Assembly (NCBI GenBank): GCA_030590745.1
Contig: JAUVCS010000064.1
Location: 1 to 6,056 of the forward strand
Origin: Desulfuromusa sp.
GTDB lineage: Bacteria > Desulfobacterota > Desulfuromonadia > Desulfuromonadales > Geopsychrobacteraceae
DNA: 6,056 bases
Direction: 5' to 3'
Below the pieces are notes generated by a model. The model ran no database searches, had not been told where the DNA came from, and saw only the letters and a program-made list of their open reading frames with translations. Shown piece by piece: positions 5,091-6,056 of this stretch. The translations under genes and the position numbers were made by a program. Position 1 is the first letter of the stretch, and each line of letters begins with the position of its first letter.

Positions 5091-6053
5091 ATGCTCTACC
5101 TGAGTAAAGAAAATATCCATCAGGCGGTCTCTAGAGGAGAACTTCTTGATGGTATCGAACAAGCGCTGTGCCTGCAGGAGGTCGGTGGATTTACCATGCC
5201 TCAGCGCATTCACTTGGATAGCGGGGATAATACCTTGCTCCTTATGCCTTGCTTGACGGAGAGTTTTTACGGCACCAAACTGGTAACGGTCTTTCCCGAA
5301 AACGCAAAACAAAACCTTCCCTCGGTTGCTGCGATTATGATGCTCAATAGCGCTGACACAGGTGAAATTCTTGCCATTCTTGACGGTCAAACGCTAACGG
5401 CGCTCAGGACCGGAGCCGTTGGTGGGGTAGGAATCCGGCACACTTGCCCACAAAATACTGAGCGACTCGGAATCGTCGGAACGGGAGTTCAGGGGTTTAA
5501 TCAGGCGCTCTTTGCAGCTTCTGCCCGTCCGCTTAAGGAAATTCAGGTGTTGAGCCGAAATGAAAAAAATGTGGCGCTGTTGGTCGAGAAACTCACTGTT
5601 GAACTTCCTGAGATCCGGATCCGTGCAGCGGCATCGATCGAGTCCCTGCTGGAGTCCTCTCAGGTGGTTATAACCGCCACTAATTCCCCAGATCCCGTCC
5701 TGCCGAATAACGAGGAACTTCTCAATGGGCGGCATTTCATTGGCATCGGCTCGTACAAGCCGACTATGCGGGAATTTCCCGAAGCCCTTTTTCGCTTGGC
5801 AAATCATATATATGTTGATACCGAATACGCCACCGAAGAGTCAGGTGATCTTGTTATACCGCTCTCAGAGGGCTGGATTAGCCACGAGCAGGTCAGACCT
5901 CTTGGGCAATTTTTAATGGGCAAGAGAAGCGAGACTGACTTCTCGGGAGAGACGACTATCTTCAAATCGGTCGGGATGGCCCTACTGGATGTCTGTATCG
6001 CGGGTCTGATCTACGAAAAGGCTCTAGAACAGGGACTGGGGAAGAAACTGTAA
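5091..6053 (+). CDS. Ornithine cyclodeaminase/mu-crystallin family NAD(P)-dependent enzyme
   Basis: This 320-residue cytoplasmic protein is of full family length. Substrate-site residues of the family are present: Arg39 (MPQRI), Lys63 (GTKLV) and Arg106 (LTALRTGA). The conserved block from about 76 to 110 (LPSVAAIMMLNSADTGEILAILDG...) is intact. The Rossmann domain starts at RLGIVGTGVQG (125-135), and the second strand ends VLSRN (153-157), with Ser-Arg rather than an acidic residue, which favours NADPH over NADH by general rule. By my alignment, the catalytic Asp of true ornithine cyclodeaminase (Asp228 in Pseudomonas putida) corresponds to Tyr222 in IGSYKPTMREF. That argues against ornithine cyclodeamination and for another family activity, such as cyclic imine reductase (pyrroline/piperideine-2-carboxylate), alanine-dehydrogenase-like or another amino acid oxidoreductase. 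The start at ATG 5091 has only a weak ribosome site but fits the usual MLYLS opening. The gene lies directly behind a terminator/attenuator. Confidence 0.88.
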   Translation: MLYLSKENIHQAVSRGELLDGIEQALCLQEVGGFTMPQRIHLDSGDNTLLLMPCLTESFYGTKLVTVFPENAKQNLPSVAAIMMLNSADTGEILAILDGQTLTALRTGAVGGVGIRHTCPQNTERLGIVGTGVQGFNQALFAASARPLKEIQVLSRNEKNVALLVEKLTVELPEIRIRAAASIESLLESSQVVITATNSPDPVLPNNEELLNGRHFIGIGSYKPTMREFPEALFRLANHIYVDTEYATEESGDLVIPLSEGWISHEQVRPLGQFLMGKRSETDFSGETTIFKSVGMALLDVCIAGLIYEKALEQGLGKKL

Positions 6054-6056
6054 GGG

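Noticed and set aside
4965..5807. Two antisense open frames (4965-5390 and 5394-5807) opposite the intergenic region and the cyclodeaminase-family gene
   Set aside because: They lie opposite conserved coding sequence or the terminator, show no recognisable domains, and carry no convincing start signals.

Overview
The window looks like chromosomal DNA from a Gram-negative bacterium. A Sec-exported, periplasmic-type binding protein sits with an inner-membrane importer, and gene density and GC content (roughly half) are moderate. The style of the Liv proteins and the intergenic layout would fit an anaerobic deltaproteobacterial lineage (Desulfuromonas/Geobacter-like). That placement is an impression from memory, not a demonstrated assignment. 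All seven genes are on the + strand.

Layout: (1) positions 2-4122 hold a branched-chain/hydrophobic amino acid ABC importer in the order livH (3' end only), livM, livG, livF, livK. Both permeases, both ATPases and the periplasmic binding protein are present. livM-livG and livG-livF are tightly packed, with strong ribosome binding sites. A 148-base gap with two small stem-loops separates livF from the binding-protein gene. (2) A very long stem-loop (4129-4177) without a T-tract follows livK. (3) 4209-4949 encodes an aspartate/glutamate/hydantoin-racemase-superfamily enzyme with both expected cysteines. (4) A 141-base gap (4950-5090) contains an intrinsic terminator and an upstream segment able to form a competing, mutually exclusive stem. 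Direct and inverted repeats lie just before the next start codon. (5) 5091-6053 encodes an ornithine cyclodeaminase/mu-crystallin family NAD(P)-dependent enzyme. By my alignment from memory it has Tyr where the catalytic Asp of true ornithine cyclodeaminase would be.

How they may work together: the importer would bring an amino acid into the cytoplasm. The racemase-like protein could change its configuration, and the cyclodeaminase-family protein could oxidise or reduce it (cyclic imine/amino acid interconversion). The pairing of a racemase-superfamily protein with a cyclodeaminase-family protein beside an amino acid importer recalls known amino-acid or ectoine catabolic cassettes, but the substrate cannot be read from this window.

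No wholly novel system is evident. The most interesting item is the terminator/antiterminator-like structure between the last two genes, which suggests attenuation or conditional read-through into the cyclodeaminase-family gene. No mobile elements, tRNA/rRNA genes or CRISPR arrays were seen, and no stretch over 300 bases lacks a gene.
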